This document shows positions 37,601 through 50,068 of a stretch of DNA of 64,000 nt, piece after piece. Every line of letters starts with the position of its first letter. The first letter of the stretch is position 1. A model generated the notes under the pieces. That model was not told where the DNA came from, searched no databases, and was given only the letters and a program-made list of their open reading frames with translations. The position numbers and the translations under genes were made by a program. Source of the DNA: Apostichopus japonicus. Lineage: Eukaryota > Echinodermata > Holothuroidea > Aspidochirotida > Stichopodidae. Where the stretch lies: positions 479,501-543,500 of the forward strand of contig NC_092571.1 of NCBI RefSeq assembly GCF_037975245.1. The letters run 5' to 3'.

Positions 37601-37699
37601 TTATGTTTTTAGTTCTACCATGTAGCTTGTACTCTCTCTCTCTGTCTCTGAGTTGTGCTCACCTCCTTCTGTATGCTCTGCCTCTGTTATATAGTCTAT

Positions 37700-38821
37700 C
37701 AGGGTTGTTGATTTTTTTGATTTAAATCAGATTTTTTTGATTTAAATCGGATTTTTTTGATTTTTTTAAAACCACATTTCAGTTGGACCCCATTGTTGCC
37801 TACATTATCACATATATGCACCCATATCCACCCAGATCATTATATCCCCACATTGGGGATATTATGGTGTTGATCACTTTCAATTTGACCACATGTGACC
37901 CACTGCAGTGGCCATTTAATTCATCCAATTTGAACAAAACAAATGAGAGCAACGTATGGTGGTACCAAAAGTTGGTGGTGATCTCATATAGTTCCTGATA
38001 TTCTCCCATTTGGCTTTTAAACACACTGTGATTGCTATGATGTGGGGATATACGTTGGCGGTTTAACGCCAGCTGATGTCTAGTTTTAATATATAAGCCT
38101 TATAGGCCTATAATATATTCAGAATACTTTGCAGGCTAATTAAACCTGGGCCCTGGGCCTCAATCAATTTCCCATTGAACACACATGACCTAAGGCTACT
38201 GCAAGTCTAAGAATACCAATTCCAGTCATTCACTTGGGGAGCTTGTTTGTGCAAGCACTGTGGGCCTAACACTTCATAGTTTATCCATCAATATACACAG
38301 GAAATACATTCTGGTCCACTCCACTAGTGATAATTGGAGATTACACTAACACCTATTGTATTCTGGGGTGTTGTTTGAGCACTTGACTTATGAATTGAAG
38401 TGTCATGACTCATATATCATATGCATGCATACAACTTTCATGGCATCAAAATATAGCAAACTACATTCCTGATTTTGTAGGGTTTAGCTACAAATTCCAG
38501 CGTAATGAGTATGGAAATTTAGTGTGTGAACGAACTACAGTGTACAGTATGTCTGGTTCAAGTAATCTAGGCCTAGTAATTCTGGTACCACAGAGACTGG
38601 AAATAATGAGGGGGGTAGCCTGAATGTCTTACAATAAATTATTGTGTGTACTCTAATATAGAATTGGTGATTTGCAATGATTTCAAGCAACTATTCACAT
38701 AAAAAATGGAAAAGTAGTAAAAGTGATTTAAATCAGTGATTTTTTTGAAAAAAATCATCTGATTTAAATCGCGATTTAAATCAGTGATTTTAATCAAGGT
38801 GATTTAAATCAAACAACCCTG
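37700..38821. mobile_element. hAT-type non-autonomous DNA transposon 2 (1,122 bp)
   Basis: The ends are CAGGGTTGTT at 37,700 and AACAACCCTG ending at 38,821. Both are followed inward by several GATTTAAATC palindromes, and the flanking 8-bp target duplication TAGTCTAT is perfect (37,692-37,699 and 38,822-38,829). The same host sequence is uninterrupted at 59.55-59.70 kb, an empty-site paralogue. There is no transposase frame; short internal open frames look random. Confidence 0.92.
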
Positions 38822-39118
38822 TAGTCTATCATACTGTTGTTTCCTTTGCATCTGTTTCAGAGTCTGGATACATAGACTATTTGAGCTCACCTCTAATCCT
38901 GCAGCTTCCATCTTCCTGGCTATGGACTCTTCAGGCCCTTTATTTGTAATGTTTGTGGCACTGTGGTCCCTGTACTGACTGTTGTGTGAAATGCTTGTGC
39001 TATGTTTTGGATTGGAAACTCGAAAGCATTAAATATTGACTACCTCTGCTTTTTGAGTGGAAGTCTGAAACTGAGTGGACCATAAACGTTTGCTGCAGGT
39101 GGGTGTCTCAGGTATTTC

Positions 39119-42100
39119 ATTTACAGTACTGATTTCGCTTAACTCCCGTTGAAATTTGTTAAAAGGAAAATAAACAAATTTCTTCGTTTTTTATCGAAAT
39201 TTGCCGATTTTTATCGAAATTCAACGAATTTTAACGATTGGTGATCTCAATCATTTCCTACGTGGAATTTTCAACGATGCGTTGAAATTCTTTTTTAAAC
39301 GAAATAAAAGGTCAATATGTGGTTACGCGAAACGTCGGAAATCGCGTAACTTCGTTTATTAGTATCGATTAGACTTTGGTACAGTCGTTTGAAAGCATTC
39401 TCAGGCTTGCATGAGTAGTAACTCTCAAAGAAACATGTAGTAAAACTGACGGGGGACGTTTTCTGACTGAACCCCAAACACAGTGACATAAGTCTTAACT
39501 TTGCCAGGCTATCTTGGAGGTTGCAGTACACGCTATGTACCACGAGGCACCCTTCCAGATAAGTTGGAGTGCTGTTTAACCATTTAAATAACAATGAATG
39601 GACATAAATAAACTTGGTTTACTTGCAGATTGCAAAAAATAGTTATTTTTAAGAGATGTAAATTTGGTTTTTTATAAGAGTTGAAGTGTGAAACTTTGTT
39701 TCCGAGCGAAAACACTTGAAGCAGTTACTTGAAGCAAAATAAAGATGCCCCGCCCATTCTGCTAGGACGCTTCCATTTTTCAAAAATGCGTTTTCTCTTG
39801 TTATTTTTTCTATTTTGTTTAGTATAGATTTGGCATGAGACATGTTACTCAGGTTAACTTTGATGGAATAATTTTATACCAGAAGTGGAAAAACTTAACA
39901 GTTATTACATTCATTTCGGATCATTTCCGAACAAGATAACACACTAAGGGTGTGACCGTTTAAACGATTAACCGTTTAACCGGCCGCAAATGCACTATCA
40001 GTTTAGAAAATCACAAACTGTATAAACGGAAAATTAAAAAAAAAAATCAAATACATTTTAAACATGAAAATTATTTAAAAATATGTAAAGAACTGAGTAA
40101 TGTACTGCAAACTATCAATAAAAAACAGAAAAACGATGTTTTAGGCATGAATAATGTGTTCAATATAACTATAGTAGTAGGCCAATAGTCACGAGCTCAT
40201 GATAGTGTCGTCAATTCGTCTTCTCAGTTTATATTGCGACATATATCACCCGTGTACATCGATCAATGGCATGGTGAAATCCTGTGTGAAAATATGTCGA
40301 TGCCAAAAGACGCAAATGGTCGTTCTAGAAAGTATCGTAATAACATTAACAACACAAGGCCAGTTTGCTCTCTCAGGTCCGCACGTATACAGCCATTTTT
40401 TCCACACATGGTATTATACTGTGCATGCATTGCGGGCGGGATTGCGGCAAACATAAAAGAATATGAATGAAAATGATAAACCTTACGATATTTTTCACAA
40501 ATATTGGTGCTTAGATAAGTGCTTCCTCACAATCAAAGAGCCGCCCCAAAATTTGCTCCGCTTACGTAAAACTTCTATATATATATAACACTTGGAAAAA
40601 TTCGAGTTTTTACACACATAATTCCCACTGACATTGGTCATAGAACATAAGTAGGTCATTGACATTTGAACTTGCCCAAGTTCATCGCACCATGGGAACG
40701 ACACAACACATTGAACATGATGTTACATTCTTCCGCCATCTGGACGCTGAGTGTAAATTTTGGTGTAATATGCAAATTATGAATGGTACTGCGCTGCCCG
40801 GTTAAAATTTAACCTATTGCAACACCAATTTTGGGAAGCTGTTGTTGAAGAAACTGTTGTATCAAATGTAAAGTACTGTATCATGTATGTGACACAAGAG
40901 AAAGAAAATGAAATCGGAGGCTGCTACCACCCATCCCACAACACGTGCGTGCGTAATTTGTTTTCTAAACATGACTTTTAATGAGTAAGCAGGAAAGGTG
41001 GGTAAGTTTGCTAAGTTAGGCGAGTTTTTGTTTAAAATCTTGTGATAGATAGACAAATATATTGTTTTTTTCTTCAAAAGTTACGAAGTTGCCGAAGGCC
41101 GAGTTATATAAATTCAGTGATCTGAACTTCTGAAGACCACGATATACTGATCAGGTGTGTTATTCTTTTCAGCAATTATTACACGTAATGTTGGCAATAT
41201 TATTGGGCCTAATTAGTAATTAACATACATTGATCGTTGTCTTGTTGCCTGAATTGCTACTTTGTGAGATCAATAGACGTGGAGAGCAAGCAAAAGCCGC
41301 GACGGCAGTGTGATGTTAGTAGTAATGTTAATTATATGAAGTTATTAACAAGTTAATGAAAGAAACAATAGCAAATAGAAATTATTGAGGAAGGTTTTAT
41401 ACCTTATCTTACACCTACGTTTTTGAACATGAAAACATTGTCAGTAGAGAATATGATTCATTTATTATGGCATCCAATATGTCATTTCTTGAAAATTGTG
41501 ATACTCGAGGGTAAAACAATTTTTTTCCGGGTACCCGAATACCCGACGGGTAACGGCTCTTGGGTACCCGGTTCCCGATTTTTGGACCCGTGTAAACACT
41601 AGTATTGGGGCATTTAATAGGTGTATACTACCATCGACCCTTTTATCATGCCGACTAGTATTCAGCAATTGGTTGAGCAATATTGTGTGTCTATGTGTAG
41701 GACATTTTATTTGACCGCATAAGAATCATAAACATTTTCAGAAGTCCAACACCTGTTAACAAACAATTTAATAACTTGTTAGTACTTTTATTTTACAATC
41801 ATTTGGTCAGCATGGAATGTCATTAGTTGAATCACAGAAACTATATTTGGTAAGTTGAAACTATGAAGAATCAACAGTGTGTTTTGTTTGTTTACTATTA
41901 AAATAGGAATTAATGGCCAAAGAAGTTCAAAATTCCAAGGCTGCTACTAGTGCTTGAGGGAAGACTGAAAGCAGAAAGAATGCCTAATGACAGAGAAAGA
42001 AGACATTATACAGACACTGTGTGACTGCATGCTAGGATATACATGGCTAAAATAGGTAAACAGTTTAATACTGTAAACTCACACTATATCATTGCCAAAC

Positions 42101-42718
42101 AGCTCTCTGAAATCTGAAATAATCACGAGGAGCGATTTAATGCTGCAACGTTACGCTGGAGACCCGACTTGCATTTGACAGATACTAATAGTGGGCCCAA
42201 CTTACAATAAAGTGAGCCTAACAAGTAACTTTGAAACACTTCTTAAGTTCAGGCTCAACCTTGAAACTTATTTTTCGTGACGACCTTCAAAACTTGTTTT
42301 GCGACAAGCTCTGCTAACCTTTCAACCAGAGACAAATAAATCATATTTGCTCACGCTCGAAATGATGCTGATTTAATAGTTGCGCGCAGATTCCTCAACA
42401 TCATGTGTATTTACTGTGTTACTAGCGGGGCCCTATGTGGGTGAAAGTGATTTGTATGTGCTTCCTCCTGCACTGCTGACAGCCGCCCGGTCCATACATT
42501 TGTATATTCCCACCTACGAAAACCAGTGTCTAATATGTTTATGAGCTTGCCGAACGTTACAACATCATACAGAAAGCCATGCCGGACAAAATTATATTTA
42601 ATGAAATAGTAACATATACATTAGTTACTATTTATAAATATATGATATACAAATATGTCATGCATAAACTATATACACGAGGTGTATGAGTAATCTGAAT
42701 ATAAAACGGCATTGCTTG
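39119..42718. other. No gene recognised
   Basis: AT-rich sequence. Notable short patches are clustered AACGA/TCGAAAT motifs at 39.13-39.30 kb, a CCGTTTAAACGATTAACCG palindromic patch at 39,956-39,981, and a GGGTACCCG-rich patch at 41.52-41.60 kb. These could be transposon termini, but I found no matching partner end. No coding exon supported. Confidence 0.55.
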
Positions 42719-42725
42719 TATATAT

Positions 42726-42757
<32 letters not shown>

Positions 42758-42856
42758 CTATATATATATATCTATAGATATATATATATATAGATATATT
42801 ATAGATATATATTTATCTATATCTATATATATATATTATAGATATATATATTGTAA
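42719..42856. repeat. (TA)n microsatellite with TATC/GATA interruptions
   Basis: Alternating TA with scattered TATCTATA/TATAGATA steps, flanking the partial Penelope-like copy. Similar tracts separate or lie inside the copies at 43.46-43.57, 43.80-43.95, 46.21-46.25, 46.39-46.45 and 46.49-46.60 kb. Confidence 0.95.
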
Positions 42857-43454
42857 TAAACGTTAACTATTACGAGTCCATTGCTGCTCCTTACCTATTT
42901 TTAATTTGTCAGCTAGACTTGTGTATTCATTGTCTATTTCGGTGGCGGTGTTGCGGTCCGCATATTTGTATTTCTGAGGTATGTTTACAGTTAGCAACCC
43001 ACCATATTTGGCGGGGTCCATCTTGTACATGTTCCTGGTTTTGTCTGCCTCTACGAAGATTTCTTTAGAGGGTGTGATGTTTTCTATGTCCTTCTTGAGG
43101 TTGGACAGGAACTTCTCCATCACTTCGTTGAACTTAATGTTCTCGACCATTTCCAGCATATCGGACTGGAATGAGACCAACTCCGGGATTTGTGGGGGGA
43201 CGCATCTGGATTTTAGCCCGTTTGCATCGGTGGTGGCGGTGTTGTCCTCGTCACGGCTGGTGTCACTCGTTTCCGCATCGGTGTCAGTATCGGCCAGGAT
43301 GAATAATGCTCTCCATCGCATCCATTTATCAGCTTCTCTGTCATCTCCAGCAGTCTTTTCAAGTATTCTCTAGTTGATGGCAAAGGAATGTTCTTGCCCG
43401 AGTAGTTCATATTGTATCTGTAATAAAGTATGGGTCACTATTCCACGAACTACC

Positions 43455-43574
<120 letters not shown>

Positions 43575-43643
43575 TATTAGAGAAAACCAGAGAAATAAGA
43601 TGTGACTCATAATTGACAAATAAGGAGTAAGTTTTAGAAAATC

Positions 43644-43685
43644 TATTGGAATTTTCGGTCCCCCCTGGGACCTTCGTCAGCAATA
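43644..43685 (-). ncRNA. Hammerhead-ribozyme-like motif, copy 1
   Basis: On the minus strand: stem I TATTG/CAATA, core CTGACGA, stem II GGTCCC/GGGACC with loop AGGG, core GAAA, a minimal stem III made of the palindrome AATT, and a C at the cleavage position. Penelope-like elements are known to carry type I hammerheads with very short stem III that work best as dimers. An extra A lies between CTGACGA and stem II, which weakens the match. Predicted by eye; self-cleavage is not shown. Confidence 0.55.
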
Positions 43686-43799
43686 CTTGGCAGTTGAATG
43701 AGAAGTACAAAATGTGTTTATTACATATATATATATATGTATATGGAAGACTTCCTCCACTTTGTACTTTTGTGGCAAACAAATAAATAAATAAATAAA

Positions 43800-43950
43800 T
43801 AATATATATATAATATATATATATATTTATATATATATATATATCTATATATATATCTATATATATATATATATATCTATAGATATATATAGATATATTA
43901 TAGATATATATTTATCTATATATATGTATATATATATATTATAGATATTT
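43800..43950. repeat. (TA)n tract between the two Penelope-like copies
   Basis: TA repeat with TATCTATA, TATAGATA and short TTTATA interruptions, resembling 42,719-42,856. It precedes the shared 3'-end sequence of the element (TATTGTAATAAACGTTAACT). Confidence 0.92.
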
Positions 43951-43999
43951 ATATTGTAATAAACGTTAACTATTACGAGTCCATTGCTGCTCGGAGTTG

Positions 44000-46167
44000 T
44001 ACAGCGATCGTCAGGCCTACTGATCCGTATAAAATATGGGTCGCTATTCCATGAACTACCATTTGGGTTTGACACGGCTGGGTGGTTTCCTTTTGTGTCT
44101 GTTGCCATGTCTACAGGTAGAGATGAGCTCGCTTCTCTAGTTGAGCGTGTTGCCTTTGAGGATGGTAATTTGGAGCTTTTCTTTGCAAAGATTGCATAGA
44201 CCAGAACCAGACTGCCGCTTGTGCGTTTGGACTGTGACACAATTTCCCAGTGTATTGAATATTCAGCTTTTTTCTCCTTGAGTTGCCAGATGTGTTTAGA
44301 GAGTTCCGTTTCTTTCTTATATCGGTCATGTTGGAATGATTTGGTGTGGTTGTTGTATCTCTTCTTAAATTCTCCGCTCGCGAGGCCTATGTATGACGCG
44401 TTGTCGGTTCATGACGTGACTGTGGCTTTGTAAATGACGTCATTAACCAAGCAGTTGCCGCGAAGTGGGCAACTGTCTACTTCTCGGCAGTTGCATGTCT
44501 TTTCCTGGGGGGGGGGTTGGCTCGTTTCTTTCATGACCTTTGAGTTGTGTGACTTGATGATCTGTTGCATGTTTCTCATACAGCTGTAACTTTATTTTGA
44601 CTGTTGATCTGTTGAAGATTTTGTGTAGCTTGTTGGTCTGTGGGAATTGCTTGTCGATGAGTTTTAGGAAGTCCGCCGCAAAGTTGGTCTTTACGTTTTT
44701 GCTGTATGGGGGGTTGTACCATGTGATTTTTCTTGACCTGCATTTCTTGTTCTGTTTGGTGTCTTCGTTTTCCTTGTTTTGGTATTTGATAGTATGGTTG
44801 TATCCAGCTGACCAGAGGGCATGATTGTAGGTGGGTGCTGCTTTCTTGAATGCATCCTGGTTAGATGATAGACCAGAGACTGTTCTCGATGGCTGGCGGT
44901 ATGTTCTTTATTATTGCGTGCGGGTGGTTCGAGTGTTGGCTTATGTAGATTGGTTCGTTGTTTGGTTTTCTGTAGGACTGGTATTCATGTTCAAAGTGGC
45001 GTCAAGGAAGTTGACTGTTTTCAAGTTCGTTTGGACAGTGATTTTTAGTCCACATGTATGGACGATCTTGATTAGGGCTTTTCGTATTCTGTCTGCTTTG
45101 CTGCCTGAGCATGACCTCATTACTGCTAGCCCATCGTCCCTGTATAGTCCCAAACCAGTGATATCGGGGTTTTTTCTCCAGTTGGTTCAAAATGAATAGT
45201 CCCACCAATTTTCAAACTTCCACTTTGTCAAATGCACCCATTGAGACGTGGAATTGGTTACCCGTGTCTCTCTTCTCTTTTGCCCTTGTGATCGTGAAGG
45301 AGAGATCGCCTTGCGTGCATGATAGTCTTGTATTCAGTATCACTGATTCTGGTGTATGCTTTGGCCCATGCTAGACATTTGTGTATGAGATCCTTGCTTA
45401 TTGAAGGGTAAAAATCAACAATATCGAAGACCAGAAAGGTGAGACTGCTCTTTTTCCTGTATATTTTTAATCCATTCCAGTACGCTTGTGGTATGTTTTC
45501 ATTTATGTGGTCCAGCATGGCCTTGCTCACTTGTCCCATTTCAGGTTTTTTGTGTTTATTAGCCTGCATTTTGTGTTATTTTGAAAAATTTCTTTGTGGT
45601 CCTTGATTGTCACGAAAGCCGTTTTGGGTCCAGTTTTAGTTATTCGGTTACCTATTTTTAATTTGTCAGCTAGACTTGTGTATTCATTGTCTATTTCGGT
45701 GGCGGTGTTGCGGTCCGCATATTTGTATTTCTGAGATATGTTTACAGTTAGCAACCCACCATATTTGGCGGGGTCCATCTTGTACATGTTCCTGGCTTTG
45801 TCTGCCTCTACGAAGATTTCTTTAGAGGGTGTGATGTTTTCTATGTCCTTCTTGAGGTTGGACATGAACTTCTCCATCACTTCCTTGAACTTAATGTTCT
45901 CGACCATTTCCAGCATATCGGACTGGAATGAGACCAACTCCGGGATTTCTGGAAGGGGGCATCTGGATTTTAGCCCGTATGCATCGGCGGTGGCGGTGTT
46001 GTCCTCGTCACGGCTGGTGTCACTCGTTTCCGCATCGGTGTCAGTGTCGGCCAGGATAAATAATGCTCTCCATCGCATCCATTTATCAGCTTCTCTGTCA
46101 TCTCTAGCAGTCTTTTCAAGTATTCTCTAGTTGATGGCAAAGGAATGTTCTTGCCCGAGTAGTTCAT
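44000..46167 (-). pseudogene. Penelope-like RT/GIY-YIG polyprotein, frameshifted
   Basis: The likely start is the Met at 46,167 ([12 protein letters not shown]). RT landmarks: AFVTIKDHKE near 45.62 kb, KCRLIN at 45.57 kb, VFDIVDFYPSIS near 45.40 kb, GLYRDDGLAV at 45.14 kb and VNFLDATLN. Then SNHPHAIIKNIP and FKKAAPTYNHAL near 44.85 kb. The nuclease part has CNC...CPLRGNC, IYKATV, YIGLASGEFKKRYNNH and ETELSKHIW, covering the GIY/YIG strands, catalytic Arg and Glu. Breaks: a frameshift at about 46,081 (shared with the partial copy at 43,324), one in an A6 run near 45,550, one near 45.26 kb, one near 44,866, and a TGA at 44,409-44,411. Retroelement protein; role would be target-primed reverse transcription. 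Confidence 0.82.
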
Positions 46168-46318
46168 GTTGTATCTGTAATAAAGTATGGGTCGCTATAC
46201 CACGAACTACCATAAATATATATATATATATATATATACATATATATATTGTTAGAGAAAACCAGAGAAATAAGATATGACTCATAATTGACAAATAAGG
46301 AGTAAGTTTTAGAAAATC

Positions 46319-46360
46319 TATTGGAATTTTCGGTCCCCCCTGGGACCTTCGTCAGCAATA
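46319..46360 (-). ncRNA. Hammerhead-ribozyme-like motif, copy 2
   Basis: Base-for-base identical to the motif at 43,644-43,685 and in the same place, upstream of the coding start of the fuller copy. Position in the 5' untranslated repeat and full conservation of the core between copies support a structural role. Confidence 0.55.
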
Positions 46361-46388
46361 CTTGGCAGTTGAATGAGAAGTACAAAAT

Positions 46389-46391
46389 GTG

Positions 46392-46451
<60 letters not shown>

Positions 46452-46499
46452 AAGACTTCCTCCACTTTGTACTTTTGTGGCAAACAAATAAATAATATT

Positions 46500-46588
<89 letters not shown>

Positions 46589-46600
46589 ATTTATATAGTA
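46389..46600. repeat. (TA)n tracts at the 5' end of the Penelope-like element
   Basis: A pure TA run (46,389-46,449), then the element segment GGAAGACTTCCTCCACTTTG, then a second TA/TTTATA tract to about 46,596. Confidence 0.93.
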
Positions 46601-48838
46601 TTGACATCAGTAGTAGTACGTGTCAATTTAGTACACTTCAAATTAGTAGAAGTACATGCCATTAGTAGCAGTATATGCTGCTGTGGTCCTTTTTGCATTC
46701 CATATACGAAAGCCTTCAGTAAAATCTTCAACGGCTGCATCTCTATGGTTAACTGACTTTGATGAATAATGCAAACAAGAAACGTCCATATTAATGAGGT
46801 ATGCGAGGCATGCAAGAGCACGTGGCAATAGTTTGGTTGTGTCAGAACCATTACACCGTATGGCTTTCATGAAGACGTTAATGTGTTAACTCTTGGACTG
46901 CGTGTACTGATATGCCGTGAATGTGAGTAAAATATTCCAAATTAAAATATGTATTGCTAATCATGCAGACGTCAAAGTGATATCCTTAAATCCGAACTTG
47001 AAAAAAAATAATACTCAGCACTTTCTTTATCTTACTTAATGAGTAAAAAAAAACTGATATTTTTTGGGTACACTTGACACGTCATATCTCACAAGAAATG
47101 GTTGCTCACATTTATTTTCCGACTCAAGAGTGTACTTTTCACAAACGCTGGTAATTTATGGTTTTAATACACTTAATGATTAGACCCCAAAATACCAAAA
47201 CTTTGCGCTGCTGTGGCTTGAAAACATCCCATATTGATTAGAAATTATCCTTTCAAACATTTCTGATGGCAATCACACCAACTTTATTATTGGGAGGCAT
47301 CTTTTTTTAATGTCAATATGGGAATACTTAATGTCAAAAGGTCAAAAGGTGGAGTAGAACAACAAAGGTGGTGTTTGTTTTTTTATAACTCGATGTTATA
47401 TCTCGATTGTTATAAATCTATCCGGCTACTGTACGTGGCAGAAGTAGCGGCATTTTGGTGCATGCATCCATGCGATTTGCAGTGAAAGGACAGAGGGGGG
47501 GTGGGGTGCAGGGACAATGATGCAAGGGACAAGAGAAGTAGGGTTTCAGGAGCTGTTGTATCCTTCCAGAATTTTGGAGGTTTTCATAGACATTCCTTTA
47601 TTTTCTAATGCAAACAGCTCTTTCAAATGTTCTACTGCCCTTTTCCCTAAGTTGTCAAGTTTAGAGTATAAATCTGTCCTTCGTCTGGACAAACATCATA
47701 TTTCTTTCCGCAGGTAGGCGTAGTCCCTCCATATATGATGGGCTGTATTTGTTGTACTCCCCAATCCTTACTCATGTGAGTCCTGTCACTGTACCTGTCC
47801 CAAATCCCTACCTTTCTCACCCCTCTGGAATCCATTTAACATTCAACTGTTAGACCACACTGCTACTACTGTAGTTGAACATTACAGTGGAGTAATTGCA
47901 CACGTGAATAATCAAAATAGAATATTTTGGAAAACAAAAGTCGATAATAAGTAGTTTATTATATAAACAGTATCAGTAAATGGAGCAACAATAAGCTGTA
48001 ACAGAAACTAACAGGGTAGGATGCAGAGATATTTATATATTGAAAGCTTTTATTTAATGCAGTTTGGTGCCTTGAATCAGCAATTGCAGTTTTTACCTAA
48101 GTACCCAGCTTATTATAATGTACCCTCATTAAGAATCCGGAGGGGCACAGCCACTATTTCGAGGGAGAGAATTAGAAATTGTCTTTGATTTTCATTGAGA
48201 TAGCAGGGGCACTACGGCAACTTTGTAGTTTTAGTAGGAAAACAAGGCTATTTACATACACTTGTGAAAAGGCACCAAGGGGCATGGTTTCCAGAGTGAG
48301 AAAAAACAGGTAGAATTGACAGAATTTTAAGAGCAACTTTTTTTTCAGTGGTTTTTTGAAAACTGTACATCAAAACCTTAACATTTCCTGCAGCTGCTCA
48401 ATATTTACTGGCTCTTGGCACAAATTTCGCTGGAGTTTTGGACAATCTTAGAGCCCTGACTTTGATGATAAAGTTGTAGGATGATCAAGAGGGCACCTAA
48501 GGCATTGAAAGGGTTAAAAGGCATACCGCAGTTGTTGCTATCAGTGATGGATGATTTTAAGCAAGGTTTTGTCAGCTGGCAACATATTATCTATGTTTTA
48601 TTCTTTTGTAAAACAATTCAAAAATAAGAAACTGACTGGGAAAAGTAAATGCAACGTATTGAGACAAGTTATTGGATAATCCCAAACTGAATGTTTACTT
48701 ACCATAAATGTAACTGGTTGAAAGGTAACGCTGTATCTTGGTAACGACATTTTAAACTACCTCAAGTTGTAAAGGATTGGGAAGGTTAATAGAACTTGAT
48801 TTGAACTGATAGAACTTGACTTAACCCCACATCAAAAA
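46601..48838. other. No gene recognised
   Basis: AT-rich, unique-looking sequence with short frames of no recognisable composition. Confidence 0.6.
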
Positions 48839-48887
48839 TGTGAGTGAGTGTGCGTGTCTGTGTGAGTGAGTGAGTGAGTGAGTGAGC
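48839..48887 (+). repeat. GAGT/GTGT microsatellite
   Basis: TGAGTGAGTGTGCGTGTCTG-type start followed by a run of GTGA tetranucleotides. Confidence 0.9.
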
Positions 48888-48908
48888 AAAACTAAGTATG
48901 TCGCAAAC

Positions 48909-49447
48909 TCCTAGACCCCAAGTCCTGTTGAGTTCAAGCTTGGTGAGTGGGTGCCTGACCATGTTAACTCATGCCTGCGTGATTGATGACGTCAAAGAGG
49001 TCGAAGGTCAAGAAATCTAAAAATTAGTTTTTAGCCATTTTCTGCATGCCAACTTGTTGGACAAAGGCATTAAACCACATTATATTTAGAGAATGAAGAG
49101 ACAAAGTTTAAAACAAGACAGATTTAGCTGTTAAGGCTTGTAGTTAACGGGTCAATTGAGTTAAAGTTAAAATTGGTCTAAATTGTGCAAAAGAGTGTGT
49201 CCTAGACTGTTAGTCTGATCAGGTTCAAACTTGGTGGGTAGGTGCCTGACCATGTACTGTAAACTTGATCTTTGGTGGTTGTCTAAATGTCATAGGTGAA
49301 AGGTCAAATACCCAGAAAGTGTAGCCATTTTCTGCTTGTCAGCATGTTGGAAAAAGTCATTAAACCACAAATATATTGACTATAATGAGACAAATTTTAA
49401 ATTAGAACTTTTGCAGTTGTTTAGGGTCAAGGTCAAAGTTCATTGTA
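48909..49447 (+). repeat. Imperfect ~292-bp direct duplication
   Basis: Two copies, starting near 48,910 and 49,202, share CCTAGAC, TTCAA(G/A)CTTGGTG(A/G)GT, GGTGCCTGACCATG, AGCCATTTTCTGC, a CATTAAACCACA motif and AGGGTCAAGGTCAAAG-like ends. No coding potential recognised. Confidence 0.75.
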
Positions 49448-50068
49448 GATCCATTCCATCATAAAAGAGATGAGTACCATAGATTGCCATCTTGTCTTAT
49501 GTTTTAATCATAATAGATGCTAAGATCCCATAACAAGGGAGTTTATTAGGCAAGTTTCAGGAGAGATATGATTGATAAAGATGGCTACCTTCAAGGTATG
49601 CAAGGAATTAAGATGACTAATGAAGCAATCCATGGCAGAATGAAGGTGAGATGACAAAACTATTAATTAATGGATCATTCAACTGTCAATTTGAGTATAG
49701 TTTCATTAGTTTAATGTACGCTTAATTGCTTTGTTCAAGGGCTGTCCTAACATGTTAGTGTTTAATATCATGAGATGCAAGGTTAAATTGCGACTAACAT
49801 GCAACATCATGTAACATGTTGAAAATTTCAAGTTTCATTGCTTACACCACATTTCGTTTTAATAGAATGTTGAATGAAACTACCCACTGCTGTAGGGGAT
49901 GAAACATTTGGTGTTTAATCCACAAGCTCCAGCTCATTCATTGGGGCTTAAATTTCAACTCCTACCCAGATCCCAACGAAGAGAGTAAGTGACGTCTGCT
50001 CTGTAACGCGACAATAGCATACTCATAACCAGTACTTTAACAACTTGTTTAATTTTTCATTTATTTAG
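49448..50068. other. No gene recognised (upstream of integrase exon)
   Basis: It may contain an intron or upstream exon of the integrase-type gene, but I could not identify integrase residues here. The interval ends with TTTATTTAG, a plausible splice acceptor at 50,067-50,068. Confidence 0.5.

Larger units (their letters stand above)
34918..39118 (+). mobile_element. Mosaic repeated element, copy B, split by later insertions
   Basis: Homologies in order: 34,918-35,378 with 58,790-59,250; 35,379-35,472 with 30,231-30,331; 35,473-35,510 and 36,655-36,735 with 60,735-60,775 and 60,838-60,910; 36,740-37,480 with 30,600-31,325; 37,478-37,600 with R1; 37,590-37,699 plus 38,822-39,118 with 59,510-59,905. 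A LINE fragment and a hAT-type element interrupt it. The differing order of segments between copies shows rearrangement, so the original element cannot be rebuilt from this window. Class unknown; the His-Me finger nuclease fragment is the only recognisable domain. Confidence 0.7.
43950..46500 (-). mobile_element. Penelope-like retroelement, near full-length but decayed
   Basis: Minus-strand order: 5' untranslated segment with hammerhead-like motif (46,500-46,170), N-terminal region, reverse transcriptase, zinc-knuckle-like Cys cluster, GIY-YIG nuclease, and 3' end at 43,950. C-terminal GIY-YIG after RT is the standard Penelope-like layout. Several frameshifts and stops make it non-functional. 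It is flanked by TA repeats, consistent with insertion into, or generation of, microsatellite. Confidence 0.82.

Noticed and set aside
39951-39985. TAAGGGTGTGACCGTTTAAACG as a transposon terminus
   Set aside because: No complementary terminus or duplication found nearby; kept only as a patch in an unannotated stretch.
41515-41600. GGGTACCCG-rich patch resembling the end of a hAT-type element (TAGTGTTTACACGGGT on the minus strand)
   Set aside because: I found no matching inverted partner or target duplication in the window.
49549-49650. Possible upstream integrase exon (GATATGATTGATAAAGATGG... ending at a GT donor)
   Set aside because: The translated residues do not match any integrase motif I can name, so the support is too weak.
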